A stretch of DNA of 64,000 bases from DATAEK01 sp036258055 (GCA_036258055.1 DATAEK010000067.1:1-64000), one strand, 5' to 3'; shown: positions 29,460 through 38,146, numbered from the stretch's first letter. Translations and numbers: made by a program. The notes: a model not told the origin generated them from the letters alone.

Positions 29460-29470
29460 TGGTCGGACCT
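29460..29470. promoter_or_regulatory. Putative GntR/FadR-type operator, site B
   Basis: TGGTCGGACCT in the context CCAATGGTCGGACCTTTTCC, lying between the minus-strand small exported protein/TonB receptor unit and the plus-strand flavin hydroxylase. Confidence 0.65.
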
Positions 29471-29533
29471 TTTCCCGATCCGCCGGGTCCGCTGCTCTGA
29501 TAGGCTCTACGGGTTCCGGTGTAAAACGGAGAT

Positions 29534-29617
29534 GACGGAGGGAACGGCTATACAGGGAGAAACGGAGAAACGGAGACGAGCGTCCTTCGTTCCTCCGTGT
29601 GTAGCCGTTCCTCCGTC
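29534..29617. repeat. Inverted repeat in the leader of the flavin hydroxylase gene
   Basis: Left arm GACGGAGGGAACGGCTATAC (from 29534) and right arm GTGTAGCCGTTCCTCCGTC (to 29617) are nearly complementary over 20 bp. The 43-bp loop is itself rich in CGGAGA units. It ends 22 bp before the ATG at 29640. It could be a regulatory hairpin or a member of the CTCCG repeat family also seen at 5924-6095. Confidence 0.6.
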
Positions 29618-29639
29618 CTCTCCGTGAACTCGTCACTGC

Positions 29640-31250
29640 ATGGATACCGAAGTGCTCGTCGTCGGAGCGGGGCCGGTCGGCCTCACCCTCGCCGTCGATC
29701 TCGGACGCCGAGGCGTGCGGTGCGCGCTCATCGAGAAGAAGGCCGCGCCCGAGTTCCTGCCGAAGATGGAACGGTGCAATGCCCGCACGATGGAGATCTA
29801 TCGCCGGATGGGGTTGGCCGAGAAGATCCGCGCCGCCGGCCTCGATCGCCGCGTGCCGATGGATGTCTACATCGCTCTGGCGCTCAACGAGCCACCGCTC
29901 CTGCGTCTTCCGTACCCGTCCGTCGAGGAAGCGAAGGCTCAGATTGCATCGTGCCGCGACGGTTCGCTCCCGCTCGAACCCTATCAGCTGATTTCGCAGT
30001 ACACGATCGAGCCGCTCCTCAAAGCGGAAGCTGAACGACTGTCGTCGGTGACCGTGCGTTACGGTCACGAACTGCTGTCCCTGACGCAGTCGGACGGTGA
30101 CGCCACGGCCCGCGTGCAGGATCTCGACGGCCGCGTCAGCGACATCCGGGCGCAGTTCATCGTCGGCTGTGACGGAGGCGCCAGCACGGTCCGGCGCCAG
30201 GTCGGCATTCCGCTGCGCGGTGAAGGTGATCTGGCGCGCCTGTATCAGGCGCTCTATCTCGCACCGGATCTCTTCGATCGGCTTCCAATCAATGGCGGGC
30301 CGGGCAGGGGGCGTCACTATCACCTCGCCGATGGCCAATCCACGTTCCTGATCATGCAGGACTCGACGAAGCACTGGACCCTCCATGCGGCGGTCGAGCG
30401 GCCCGAGGACATGGCGCAGCAGTTCGAGCGTGCGGTCGGCGTCCCGGTCCGGTACGAGATGCTGTACGTCGGGCAGTGGAAGCTGAACCTGCTGCTGGCG
30501 GACCGCTATCGTGCCGGTCGCGTCTTTCTCGCCGGGGACTCCGCTCATCTCGTGATTCCGACCGGCGGCCTCGGCATGAACACCGGCGTCGGCGATGCGA
30601 TCGATCTGTCATGGAAGCTCGAGGGCACGCTCAGAGGATGGGGCGGTCCCAACCTGCTCAACTCATACGAGATCGAGCGGCGTCAGGTCGGCGATCGAAA
30701 CGTCGGCGCCTCGCGCTACGCGTTCATCGGCCGGCGGCGGTGGCGATCGCAGTATCGGCCGGACATTCGGGAGGACACGCCGCAAGGCCGTGCCACCCGC
30801 GATAACCTCGCGCGTGTAGCCGACGTCGAACAGCGCAAGACGAACGAGATGATCGGCGCGGAGCTCGGCTATCGCTACGTCGGATCGCCCGTCATCTGGG
30901 AAGAGCCGGGCGGCCCCGAGCATCTGTTCCGCGAGTACGTGCCGACGTCCTGGAGCGGCGCCCGGCTGCCGCACGTGTGGCTCGACGATGGCACCGCGCT
31001 CCACGATCGGATTCCGGAGGGCTATACCCTCCTGCGATTGGGGAAGACCCGCGCCGACACGTCGGGTCTCGAACGCGCGATGGGCGCGAGCGGCGCACCG
31101 TTCAGCGTGCAGACGATCGAAGACGAGACGCCTCGAGCGGTTTACGGGTGCGATCTGATTCTGCTGCGGCCGGATCTGCACGTGGTGTGGCGCGGAAACG
31201 CGGCGCCGCCGGATGCCGGGCCGATTGCCGCCGTGGCGACGGGCCACTGA
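29640..31250 (+). CDS. FAD-dependent aromatic hydroxylase (class A flavoprotein monooxygenase)
   Basis: 536 residues. FAD-binding motif VVGAGPVGLTLAVDLGRRG at the start, the NAD(P)H/FAD DG motif FIVGCDGGASTVRRQVGI, and the second FAD motif GRVFLAGDSAHLVIPTGGLG. The length and a C-terminal thioredoxin-like segment (residues about 430-530) match the phenol hydroxylase / MhpA-type branch, which hydroxylates a phenolic ring using NAD(P)H and O2. It is followed 33 bp later by an ACMSD-type amidohydrolase, likely one operon. Operator site B lies upstream. The exact substrate cannot be told. Confidence 0.9.
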   Translation: MDTEVLVVGAGPVGLTLAVDLGRRGVRCALIEKKAAPEFLPKMERCNARTMEIYRRMGLAEKIRAAGLDRRVPMDVYIALALNEPPLLRLPYPSVEEAKAQIASCRDGSLPLEPYQLISQYTIEPLLKAEAERLSSVTVRYGHELLSLTQSDGDATARVQDLDGRVSDIRAQFIVGCDGGASTVRRQVGIPLRGEGDLARLYQALYLAPDLFDRLPINGGPGRGRHYHLADGQSTFLIMQDSTKHWTLHAAVERPEDMAQQFERAVGVPVRYEMLYVGQWKLNLLLADRYRAGRVFLAGDSAHLVIPTGGLGMNTGVGDAIDLSWKLEGTLRGWGGPNLLNSYEIERRQVGDRNVGASRYAFIGRRRWRSQYRPDIREDTPQGRATRDNLARVADVEQRKTNEMIGAELGYRYVGSPVIWEEPGGPEHLFREYVPTSWSGARLPHVWLDDGTALHDRIPEGYTLLRLGKTRADTSGLERAMGASGAPFSVQTIEDETPRAVYGCDLILLRPDLHVVWRGNAAPPDAGPIAAVATGH

Positions 31251-31283
31251 TCTCGACGGGACTCATAACGGAGCGCAGAGCCG

Positions 31284-32303
31284 ATGCTGAAGGTCGACGT
31301 TTTCAACCACATTTTTCCGAAGCCATTTTTCCAGCGCCTGGAGCAGGTTGCCGTCAACAAAGGGGCCATCAAGCGTTTTCTGCACATCCCGTATCTCCAC
31401 GAGCTGGATGTGCGGTTCCGGATGATCGACGAGTTCGGCGGCCAGTACCGCCAAATCGTTTCGCTCTCCGCGCCGCCTATCGAGACGATCAATCCCGACC
31501 CGCAGATCACCATCGATCTCGCGCGGCTCGCGAACGACTCGCAGGCCGAAGTCGTCCGCGCGCACCCCGATCGATTCCCGGGATTCATCGCGTCGCTGCC
31601 GCTCAATCAGCCGGAGGCCAGCGTCACCGAGCTCGAGCGTGCGGTGACCGAGCTCGGTGCGCTCGGCGTACAGGTGTTCTCGAACGTCAACGGCTTGCCG
31701 CTCGACGACGGGCGGTTCACCGCGCTCTTCGAGACGGCGAATCGACTCCACTGCCCGATCCTCTTGCACCCGGCACGCGGGGCAGGCTTCCCGGACTATC
31801 CGGGCGAGCCGAAATCGAAGTACGAGATCTGGTGGACGTTTGGCTGGCCGTTCGAGACGAGCGCCGCGATGCAGCGGCTGGTATTCTCACGCCTGTTCGA
31901 TCGGCTGCCGGACATCAAGATCGTCACCCATCATCTCGGCGCGATGATTCCGTACTTCGAGGGCCGGATCGGTCCGGGACTCGATCAATTCGGGTCGCGG
32001 ACTGCGGATGAAGACTACGAGGGTCTGCGCAAGTCATTGCCGAAACGTCCATTCGACTACTTCAAGATGTTCTGGGCAGACACCGCCGTCTTCGGCAGCC
32101 GGGCGGCCACGGAGTGCGGCCTGAAGTTCTTCGGATTCGATCAGGTGGTGTTCGCGTCGGACGCGCCGTTCGACCCCGAAGGCGGATCGATGTACATCCG
32201 GGAGACGATCAAGATCCTCGACACGCTCGAGATCAGCGACACCAATCGCCGGAAGCTCTATCAGGAGAACGCCGAGCGGCTGTTCAATCGCCGCTTCTCG
32301 TAG
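31284..32303 (+). CDS. Amidohydrolase-2 (ACMSD-type) decarboxylase/hydrolase
   Basis: 339 residues with a TIM-barrel metal-enzyme pattern: PILLHPARGAGF, IVTHHLGAMIPYF and VVFASDAPFDPEGG (late Asp). ACMSD-family enzymes decarboxylate or hydrolyse aromatic acids and their ring-cleavage products. The first motif, normally DxHxH, reads DVFNH, so the first metal-ligand His is replaced by Phe. It is probably co-transcribed with the upstream hydroxylase. Its 3' end overlaps the convergent pcaDC gene by 20 bp. Confidence 0.8.
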   Translation: MLKVDVFNHIFPKPFFQRLEQVAVNKGAIKRFLHIPYLHELDVRFRMIDEFGGQYRQIVSLSAPPIETINPDPQITIDLARLANDSQAEVVRAHPDRFPGFIASLPLNQPEASVTELERAVTELGALGVQVFSNVNGLPLDDGRFTALFETANRLHCPILLHPARGAGFPDYPGEPKSKYEIWWTFGWPFETSAAMQRLVFSRLFDRLPDIKIVTHHLGAMIPYFEGRIGPGLDQFGSRTADEDYEGLRKSLPKRPFDYFKMFWADTAVFGSRAATECGLKFFGFDQVVFASDAPFDPEGGSMYIRETIKILDTLEISDTNRRKLYQENAERLFNRRFS

Positions 32304-33462
32304 CCGGCGGCGTTTCTCGTGCCCGGGCCTCGTCGGCGGCGGCGTGGAAGCCGGAGTTCGCCGCGGGAACGCCGGCGTAGATCGCCGTCTGCAGCAGGAC
32401 TTCTTCCAGATCGCACCATTCGAGGTCGCGGTTCAGGCCCGTGCGCACGTGCAGCCTGAACTCCTCCCATCGGCCGAGCGCTGCCGTCGTCGCGAGCACC
32501 AGAAGGCGACGGGTCCGGACGTCGAGAAGCGGGCGCGTCCAGATAGTGCCCCAGGCGTAGCGCGTGATCAAATCCTGAAAGTCTTTCGTGAATGTCGTCG
32601 TCGTGGCGATCGCGCGATCGACGTGCGCGTCGCCAAGCACGGACCGGCGTACCAGCATGCCGGCAGCGTCCGCGGGTTCGGATGGCGGCATGAGGAACTG
32701 CAGCAGCGCGGCAGTGAAGGATCTCGGCATCTCCAGGTTGGAGAGGTGCCCCGCCGGGAGATGCACGACCCGCGCGCCCGGGATGCCGCGCGCGATGATC
32801 TCGCTGTGGTCCTGCCAGGGCAGCGAGATGTCGAGGTCCCCGCTGATCACGAGAACCGGACAGCGAATCGTCGTCAGGGCCGCCGTCTGGTCCATGTCGC
32901 GGATCGCGGCGCAGCACCCGGCGTAGCCTGTGGGGTTGGTCGCGAGCAGGGTCCGTCGGGATTCGGCGACGACTGGCGGCGCTTCCCCAAGCATGCGCTG
33001 GGAGAAGAATCGACCCATCACGGCGTCGACGACCGCCGTCATGCCGCTCGCGAGAACGGTCGTCCGGCGGGTTTCCATCCGTTCGGCTTCAGCCTTGGCC
33101 GAGGAATTTGCGATCACGGCCGCGGTGATTCGCTCCGGCGCATGCGTCGCGAGCCAGAGCCCGATCATGCCGCCGAGCGACACGCCGGCGATCGCAAACC
33201 GTTCGATCCCGAGGGCGTCGGCGAGCGCCAGCACATCGGCGCCGAGTTGCTCGATGCGGTAATCGCCAGGCGTGACGCCGGACGCGCCGTGACCCCGGAT
33301 GTCGTAGCGCAGGACGCGAAAATGCTGCGACAGGGCGTCGGCCTGGGCATCGAACATCCCGTGGTCCTGACCGAGCGAGTGGGAGAGGATCACGACGGGC
33401 CGATCGTCGGACCCGCTCAAACGGTAGAAGCAGGAGGTCGAGCCGAGAGGAAGTAAAGGCAT
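32284..33462 (-). CDS. pcaL: 3-oxoadipate enol-lactonase / 4-carboxymuconolactone decarboxylase fusion
   Basis: 392 residues in two domains. Residues 1 to about 260 form an alpha/beta hydrolase (PcaD): LSHSLGQDHGMFD, YDIRGHGASG, the Ser elbow AGVSLGGMIGL, SGDLDISLP and a late His in LPAGHLSNLE. Residues about 270-375 form a PcaC domain (DRAIATTTTFTKDFQDLITR, EFRLHVRTGLNRD, LLQTAIYAGVPAANSGF). The protein performs the last two lactone steps to 3-oxoadipate. Such PcaD-PcaC fusions are established (often named PcaL). It is last in the pca run, separated from pcaB by a long GTCGGCAGTC repeat. Confidence 0.93.
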   Translation of the reverse strand: MPLLPLGSTSCFYRLSGSDDRPVVILSHSLGQDHGMFDAQADALSQHFRVLRYDIRGHGASGVTPGDYRIEQLGADVLALADALGIERFAIAGVSLGGMIGLWLATHAPERITAAVIANSSAKAEAERMETRRTTVLASGMTAVVDAVMGRFFSQRMLGEAPPVVAESRRTLLATNPTGYAGCCAAIRDMDQTAALTTIRCPVLVISGDLDISLPWQDHSEIIARGIPGARVVHLPAGHLSNLEMPRSFTAALLQFLMPPSEPADAAGMLVRRSVLGDAHVDRAIATTTTFTKDFQDLITRYAWGTIWTRPLLDVRTRRLLVLATTAALGRWEEFRLHVRTGLNRDLEWCDLEEVLLQTAIYAGVPAANSGFHAAADEARARETPPATRSGD

Positions 33463-33596
33463 GACAGTCGTTAGTCGGGAGTCGTTAGTCGGCAGTCACA
33501 GTCGGCAGTCAGTCGGCAGTCACAGTCGGCAGTCAATCGGCAGTCACAGTCGGCAGTCAATCGACAGTCGGCAGTCATAGTCGGCAGTCGCAGCGG
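33463..33596. repeat. Long degenerate (A)CAGTCGGCAGTCA tandem repeat
   Basis: About 134 bp made of GTCGGCAGTC and CAATCGGCAGTC units with 6-16 bp spacing, filling the pcaB-pcaDC gap. Same family as 15524-15576. The unit lengths are too irregular for a CRISPR array. Confidence 0.85.
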
Positions 33597-33607
33597 CGGC
33601 GATAGCA

Positions 33608-34930
33608 TCAACTTCCCAGCAGCCGCTGTCGAAACTCTTCTGCGGATCCGAGATAGGCCTCCGGCGAGTCCAGCGAGATCAGTTCGGTCGCGGACAATGC
33701 CGCGCTGACATCGGGGATGGCACCGAGGGCGGTCAGAAACGACTGACCCTCTCGCGCGGCCGTGTTCATTGCGTCCTCGATGTGCCGTCCGGCGGCTTCG
33801 CGCCCGAGTTTTGGCGCCAGCAGCATAACGGCGCGCTCGGCAAATACCAGGCCGTTGGTGGCGGAGATGTTGGCGCGCATTCGCGCCGCGTCCACGCGCA
33901 GCGTGTCGATGACCTCGGCGATCGCGGAAAGAGCCGAGCCGGTTGCCTGCACGACCGACACGACGGTCGTCGCTTCGGCGTGCCAGTTGCCGAGGCCGCG
34001 TTCGTGTTCCTGCGGCATGCCCGACAGGAACGATGCGACCAGTCCGGGGACGCGCGTTGCCGCCGCCAGCGCCACCGCGCACCCAGCCGGGTTGCGCTTG
34101 TGCGGCATGGTCGACGATCCGCCCCCGGGCTCGGACGCTTCGCCAACCTCGAATTGCATGAGCAGCGCCACGTCGCGAGCAATCTTGCCCAGCGCTCCCA
34201 CGTAGATCCCGCACGACGCCATGAGCGCTGCCAGACGATCGCGATGCGCATGCCAGGGGGCATCGGGCAGCGGCAGGGTCAATTCCCGCGCCAGAGCGTC
34301 CGCAACCGCTGATCCCTGCGGACCGAGCGCCGCCAGCGTCCCGGACGCGCCGCCGAACTGCAAGACGCACGCGTCGTGGAACGTTTCGGCCATGCGCGTT
34401 CCGGTTCGCGACACAGCGCCGTACCATCCCGCGGCTTTCAACCCGAGCGTGATGGGCGGCGCCGGCTGCGTCAGCGTTCGCGCCAGCATCACCGTTCCGG
34501 CATGCTCGTCGGACAGCCGCCGCAACCCGGCGGTCAGACGCGTGTGATCCGCCGAGAGGATATCGGCCGCGCGCGCGAGGCACAGGATCAGCGCGGTGTC
34601 GCTGACGTCCTGACTCGTGGCGCCCCAGTGGACGAAGGTCGCCGCCAGCGGATCCCACTCTCGCACGCGCGCGGTCAGCATCTGGACGAGCGGCTGGGTG
34701 ATCGTTCCGGACATGCGCGCATCACGCGCGACGGCCGCGGAATCGAAAGCGGCGGGGTCAGCGGCTCGCTCGATCGCCGTCGCGGCCGACGTCGGGATCA
34801 CTCCGAGCCGAGCCTCGACGCGCGCAAGCGCGACCTCGAATCGCAGCATCGCCGACAGCATCGACGCATCGGAGAAGAGATCGGCCAGAGGCTCGGTTGT
34901 GGCGAGTGAGTCGAACAGCCGCAGGCTCAT
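33608..34930 (-). CDS. pcaB: 3-carboxy-cis,cis-muconate cycloisomerase
   Basis: 440 residues from ATG 34930, 5 bp after the pcaG stop. Fumarase/aspartase superfamily fold: SQDVSDTALIL region, and the signature loop GGGSSTMPHKRNPAGC. It cycloisomerises 3-carboxymuconate, the product of protocatechuate 3,4-cleavage, to 4-carboxymuconolactone. Its place directly after pcaHG and the PcaB-like ending GSAEEFRQRLLGS distinguish it from argininosuccinate or adenylosuccinate lyases. Confidence 0.93.
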   Translation of the reverse strand: MSLRLFDSLATTEPLADLFSDASMLSAMLRFEVALARVEARLGVIPTSAATAIERAADPAAFDSAAVARDARMSGTITQPLVQMLTARVREWDPLAATFVHWGATSQDVSDTALILCLARAADILSADHTRLTAGLRRLSDEHAGTVMLARTLTQPAPPITLGLKAAGWYGAVSRTGTRMAETFHDACVLQFGGASGTLAALGPQGSAVADALARELTLPLPDAPWHAHRDRLAALMASCGIYVGALGKIARDVALLMQFEVGEASEPGGGSSTMPHKRNPAGCAVALAAATRVPGLVASFLSGMPQEHERGLGNWHAEATTVVSVVQATGSALSAIAEVIDTLRVDAARMRANISATNGLVFAERAVMLLAPKLGREAAGRHIEDAMNTAAREGQSFLTALGAIPDVSAALSATELISLDSPEAYLGSAEEFRQRLLGS

Positions 34931-34935
34931 CGGGC

Positions 34936-35490
34936 TCAGCGATCGAAGAACACCGTCTCGTGTGGGCCCTGCAGGTGGAGGTCGAACCTCCATCGATCCG
35001 GTGCTGCACCGTCTGGCCGCGCCATCAGCGTCGCCCGGCGATCGGCCGGTACGAGCGCAACCACGGGATCTGATTCAAGCGCAGGATCGCCGGAAAAGTA
35101 TATGCGTGTGTAGACCTGGCGCAACAGGCCACGCGCGAAGAGACACAGGTTGATGTGCGCCGCGCGTCTCGCCGTGCCGCTGTCCGTTGCTTGCGGGCGC
35201 GTGAGCACGATCTCGCACGAACCGTCAGCATCCGTGGCAACGCGGCCGCACTCCGATGTCTCGAGTTCCTCGGTACCGGAGCCCGGGTTCCGCTGCACAT
35301 TTCGCTGCCAGAACTCCACGATAGCGTCGTCCAGCGGGAGGCCGTCGCCGTCGAAGACGCGGACGATGACACGGATCTGATCGTCTGCCGCAGAAGTCCC
35401 GGGCTTGCGGCCGAATGGCGTGGTCAAGCCGAAATGGAAGAAGGGGCCGACGGTCTGTGACGGCGTGGAGATCAGATCGTCATCGCTCAT
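34936..35490 (-). CDS. pcaG: Protocatechuate 3,4-dioxygenase alpha subunit
   Basis: 184 residues from ATG 35490, which overlaps the pcaH stop (ATGA). It shows the intradiol dioxygenase fold without the iron ligands, as expected of the alpha subunit: ISTPSQTVGPFFHFGL, DAIVEFWQRN, HINLCLFARGLLRQVYTRIYF and the C-terminal DLHLQGPHETVFFDR. It forms the (alpha-beta)n enzyme with PcaH and opens protocatechuate between its hydroxyls. Confidence 0.95.
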   Translation of the reverse strand: MSDDDLISTPSQTVGPFFHFGLTTPFGRKPGTSAADDQIRVIVRVFDGDGLPLDDAIVEFWQRNVQRNPGSGTEELETSECGRVATDADGSCEIVLTRPQATDSGTARRAAHINLCLFARGLLRQVYTRIYFSGDPALESDPVVALVPADRRATLMARPDGAAPDRWRFDLHLQGPHETVFFDR

Positions 35491-36185
35491 CAGCGTCCCT
35501 CGAATGGAGTGGCCTGGGGCCCGCAGACGACGATGTCGAAGGCGTACCCGAGCGCCCATTCCGGTTGCGTCAGGCTGAGATCCCAGCGGGAAACCAGACG
35601 CTTTCGCGCCCGCTCGTCGGGAATGGACTGCAGGATCGGATCGCAATCGAACAGCGGATCGTCAGGGAAGTACATCTGCGTGACGAGCCGCGTCCGGAAC
35701 GTAGATCCGAAGACCGAGAAGTGGATGTGCGCAGGCCGCCACGCGTTCGGATGATTGCGCCAGGGATACGCACCCGGCTTGATCGAGGTGAACTCGTACC
35801 GTCCCTCCGCGTCCGTCAACGTTCGGCCGGCGCCCGTGAAGTTCGGATCGAGCGGCGCTGGATGACTGTCCTTCACGTGGCGGTATCGGCCGGCGGCGTT
35901 CGCCTGCCAGACTTCGATTAATGCGCCGGGAACGGGCCTGCCGTCCTCGTCGACAACCCTTCCAGCGACGATGATGCGTTGACCCTGCGGCTCTTCCGGA
36001 TGCTGTTTCGTGAGATCGTTGTCGGTCTCGCCGATCGGCCACCCGCCGTACACCGGCACGTTGAGATCGGAGAGCGACTCCGGCAAGCGAATCGCCGGGC
36101 GCGAAGGCGCGCGGCGTGCCGTCGATCGGTAGCCCGGACTGTCGAGGGGGGGTTGGCTTCCGGCGAGGCGTCGTGTCTGTGGCAT
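35490..36185 (-). CDS. pcaH: Protocatechuate 3,4-dioxygenase beta subunit
   Basis: 231 residues. It carries the non-haem Fe(III) site: Tyr in AAGRYRHVKD, Tyr in GAYPWRNHPNAW and the His pair in RPAHIHFSVFG. GGWPIGETDNDLT and TQMYFPDDPLFDCDPI are typical of the beta chain. It catalyses intradiol cleavage of protocatechuate with O2. It is coupled to pcaG. The 186-bp space to pcaJ upstream holds a GC-rich element flanked by a duplicated palindrome, so pcaHGB-DC may have its own promoter there. Confidence 0.96.
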   Translation of the reverse strand: MPQTRRLAGSQPPLDSPGYRSTARRAPSRPAIRLPESLSDLNVPVYGGWPIGETDNDLTKQHPEEPQGQRIIVAGRVVDEDGRPVPGALIEVWQANAAGRYRHVKDSHPAPLDPNFTGAGRTLTDAEGRYEFTSIKPGAYPWRNHPNAWRPAHIHFSVFGSTFRTRLVTQMYFPDDPLFDCDPILQSIPDERARKRLVSRWDLSLTQPEWALGYAFDIVVCGPQATPFEGR

Positions 36186-36233
36186 AACGATCGGCTTCTT
36201 TTCTCAATAGGCGCTGGGGCCCAACCTGTTTTT

Positions 36234-36352
36234 CAGAACGATTCTGTCTGCATTTCTCATGGTGTCGCGGGGCCCCACCCCCGCGACCTGCCAGCGCTCG
36301 CTTCGCTTGCGCCGCCGGCTAGATTCGACAGCCCACTTCCAGAACGATTCTG
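36234..36352. repeat. GC-rich element flanked by two copies of CAGAACGATTCTG
   Basis: The 13-bp palindrome CAGAACGATTCTG occurs at 36234-36246 and 36340-36352. Between them is a GGGGCCCCACCCCCGCGACC element with CCAGCGCTCGCTTCGCTTGC. A near-identical element occurs in inverted orientation at 38185-38243, so the pair brackets pcaJI. The 13-bp copies could be a target duplication or two operator sites for pcaHGB. Confidence 0.65.
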
Positions 36353-36371
36353 CCTCCTATCTCCTCCCTCC

Positions 36372-37145
36372 TTACGCCGTGGCGCGGCTGTGCGCCTGTT
36401 CCGTCCGCCGCAGCAGATCTCTGAGCGTCTCCAACTCGCCGGTCGTGGGCGAAGCGGTCTCCTCGAGATGATCGCGGAAACGGACGCTCCATCCAGTTTG
36501 CTCGCCCACGCGCTCGCGAGCCACGCCCGGATGGAGAGTAGCGACCTCGAACTCGTTGGTCTCTGCGTCGGGCCGCATCGTGCAGAGATCGGTGACGATG
36601 AGCGTAGGGCCTTCGGTCCTCAACCCGAGCGCCTTGCGCTCGCGTCCCGTCGGACCGTGTCCGAGCGACGTCAGGAAGTCGAGCGTGTTCACGAACGTCC
36701 GCGCGGTCTGTGGCATGACGATGAATATGCGCTGACACCCGGTCGCGATCTCCGTCGCGCCGCCGCTGCCCGGCAGCCGCACCTTGGGCCGCGCGTACGG
36801 GCCGATCACGGTGCTGTTGAGGTTGCCGAAGCGATCCACCTGTGCCCCGCCGAGAAAGCCAACCGTGATCCGCCCGCCCTGGAGCCAGTACTGAAACATC
36901 TCCGGAACCGGCACCGTCGTCAGCGCCGTTTCACAGAGTTCGCCGTCGCCTATCGAGAGCGGCAACACCGACGGCTTGGTGTCGAGCGTGCCCGATTCGT
37001 AGACGAGCGTCAAAGCCGGCGCGTGCGTGAGTCGGGCGAGGTTGCACGCGACCGATGGCAATCCGATTCCGACGAAGCAGACGTCCTCCGGGCGGAGCGC
37101 GCGAGCCGCGGCAATCGTCATCATCTCCGACGGCGTATAGGTCAT
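36372..37145 (-). CDS. pcaJ: 3-oxoadipate CoA-transferase, subunit B
   Basis: 257 residues. CoA-transferase family I beta-type subunit: FVGIGLPSVACNLARLTHAP, the catalytic-Glu region LTLVYESGTLD, and PEMFQYWLQGGRITVGFLGGAQVDRFGNLN. With PcaI it moves CoA from succinyl-CoA to 3-oxoadipate. The start ATG overlaps the pcaI stop (ATGA). The sequence is nearer to the CatJ/GctB-like branch than to PcaJ of Pseudomonas, so glutaconate-type substrates are possible; its place in a pca run favours 3-oxoadipate. Confidence 0.82.
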   Translation of the reverse strand: MTYTPSEMMTIAAARALRPEDVCFVGIGLPSVACNLARLTHAPALTLVYESGTLDTKPSVLPLSIGDGELCETALTTVPVPEMFQYWLQGGRITVGFLGGAQVDRFGNLNSTVIGPYARPKVRLPGSGGATEIATGCQRIFIVMPQTARTFVNTLDFLTSLGHGPTGRERKALGLRTEGPTLIVTDLCTMRPDAETNEFEVATLHPGVARERVGEQTGWSVRFRDHLEETASPTTGELETLRDLLRRTEQAHSRATA

Positions 37146-37981
37146 CGGACGGCTGCGCTCCTCGCGCTGTCGGTGGCGATCATCACGTGCTCGTCGATCC
37201 AGGTGCGAAATCGTTCGCGATCACGGGCGATCGCGTCCCATTCCACGTAGAACGCGTTGTCGCGGCTGTAGTAGCCATGGGCATAGGACGGCCGCGCGCC
37301 TCCAGGCACGACGGCGACCGCGCCCAGGGTCCACGAGGGCAGCACCACGGCGTTGGTCCCGGTGGTCTCCAGATCGTCCACGACCTCCTCGACCGTTGCG
37401 AATGCGCGCGATGCTGCGAGCACCGCTTCCTTCTGCACGCCGACGATCCCGCGCACCAGCACATTGCCACGGTGATCGGCCTTCTGCGCGTGAACGATGG
37501 CGACGTCCGGTCGAAGCGCCGGAACTGCGGCCAGGGTTTCTCCGGTGAATGGACACGTGACCGACTTGATCCGCGGATTGACATCCCGGAGCGCCGATCC
37601 GAGATAGCCGCGGAAAATCGCGCATGGCAGGCGGGCCGCGCCGGCGGCGTAGGCCTGTGCCATCGCTGAATGACTGTGTTCTTCGATCTCGAGCGGACGC
37701 GGCCAGCCGTTCTCGACCGCGTCGCGCAGACGATGGAGCGATCCCACGCCCGGATTCCCACCCCATGAAAACACGAGACGGTTCGCGCAGCCGCACCCGA
37801 TCATCTGGTCGTAAATGAGATCGGGGGTCATCCGGATGAGCGTCAGGTCCGTCAACCGCTGACGGATGATTTCGTGTCCGGCGGCAAACGGGATGAGGTG
37901 CGTGAATCCCTCGAGCGCGACGGAATCGCCCGGAGAAACGAACCGGGCGACGGCGTCATGGAGTGAGAGAAACTCAGTCAC
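37142..37981 (-). CDS. pcaI: 3-oxoadipate CoA-transferase, subunit A
   Basis: 279 residues from GTG 37981. CoA-transferase family I alpha-type subunit: SVALEGFTHLIPFAAGHEIIRQ, RMTPDLIYDQMIGCGCANRLVFSWGG-type region and VPALRPDVAIVHAQKADHRG. It is coupled to pcaJ. Operator site C (38068-38078) lies about 90 bp upstream on the template side, so the whole pcaIJ-HGB-DC run may be under it. The pathway end gene pcaF (thiolase) is not in the window. Confidence 0.82.
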   Translation of the reverse strand: MTEFLSLHDAVARFVSPGDSVALEGFTHLIPFAAGHEIIRQRLTDLTLIRMTPDLIYDQMIGCGCANRLVFSWGGNPGVGSLHRLRDAVENGWPRPLEIEEHSHSAMAQAYAAGAARLPCAIFRGYLGSALRDVNPRIKSVTCPFTGETLAAVPALRPDVAIVHAQKADHRGNVLVRGIVGVQKEAVLAASRAFATVEEVVDDLETTGTNAVVLPSWTLGAVAVVPGGARPSYAHGYYSRDNAFYVEWDAIARDRERFRTWIDEHVMIATDSARSAAVR

Positions 37982-38067
37982 GGATGGAAGACTCGACCGA
38001 TGGGTATCGTAGCATTGTCACGGGTGCGAGAGCGCAGGCCAGCGACGCGCTCGGTCCAGTTTGATAA

Positions 38068-38078
38068 TGGTCGGACCA
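38068..38078. promoter_or_regulatory. Putative GntR/FadR-type operator, site C
   Basis: TGGTCGGACCA in the context ATAATGGTCGGACCAAGG, upstream of the minus-strand pcaIJ start (37981). Minus-strand -10 candidates (GACAAT, TACGAT) lie between it and the start codon. Confidence 0.65.
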
Positions 38079-38103
38079 AGGACCATGTGGCGTGGGTCCG
38101 ATT

Positions 38104-38146
38104 CTCGGCGTTCGGCGTTCGGCGTTCGGCGTTCGGCGTTCGCGGC
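38104..38146. repeat. GGCGTTC tandem repeat
   Basis: About five copies of GGCGTTC in series (CGGCGTTCGGCGTTCGGCG). Related GCGCCGAGC units occur at 58374-58440 and near 46352. Confidence 0.75.

Noticed and set aside
29076..29627. Plus-strand 183-codon frame before the flavin hydroxylase
   Set aside because: It runs through the operator and inverted repeat, has no motif, and opposes a better-supported minus-strand gene with promoter and signal peptide.
33463..33596. Possible CRISPR array
   Set aside because: Units of about 10 bp with irregular 6-16 bp spacing and no conserved 23-37 bp repeat or unique spacers; no cas genes nearby.
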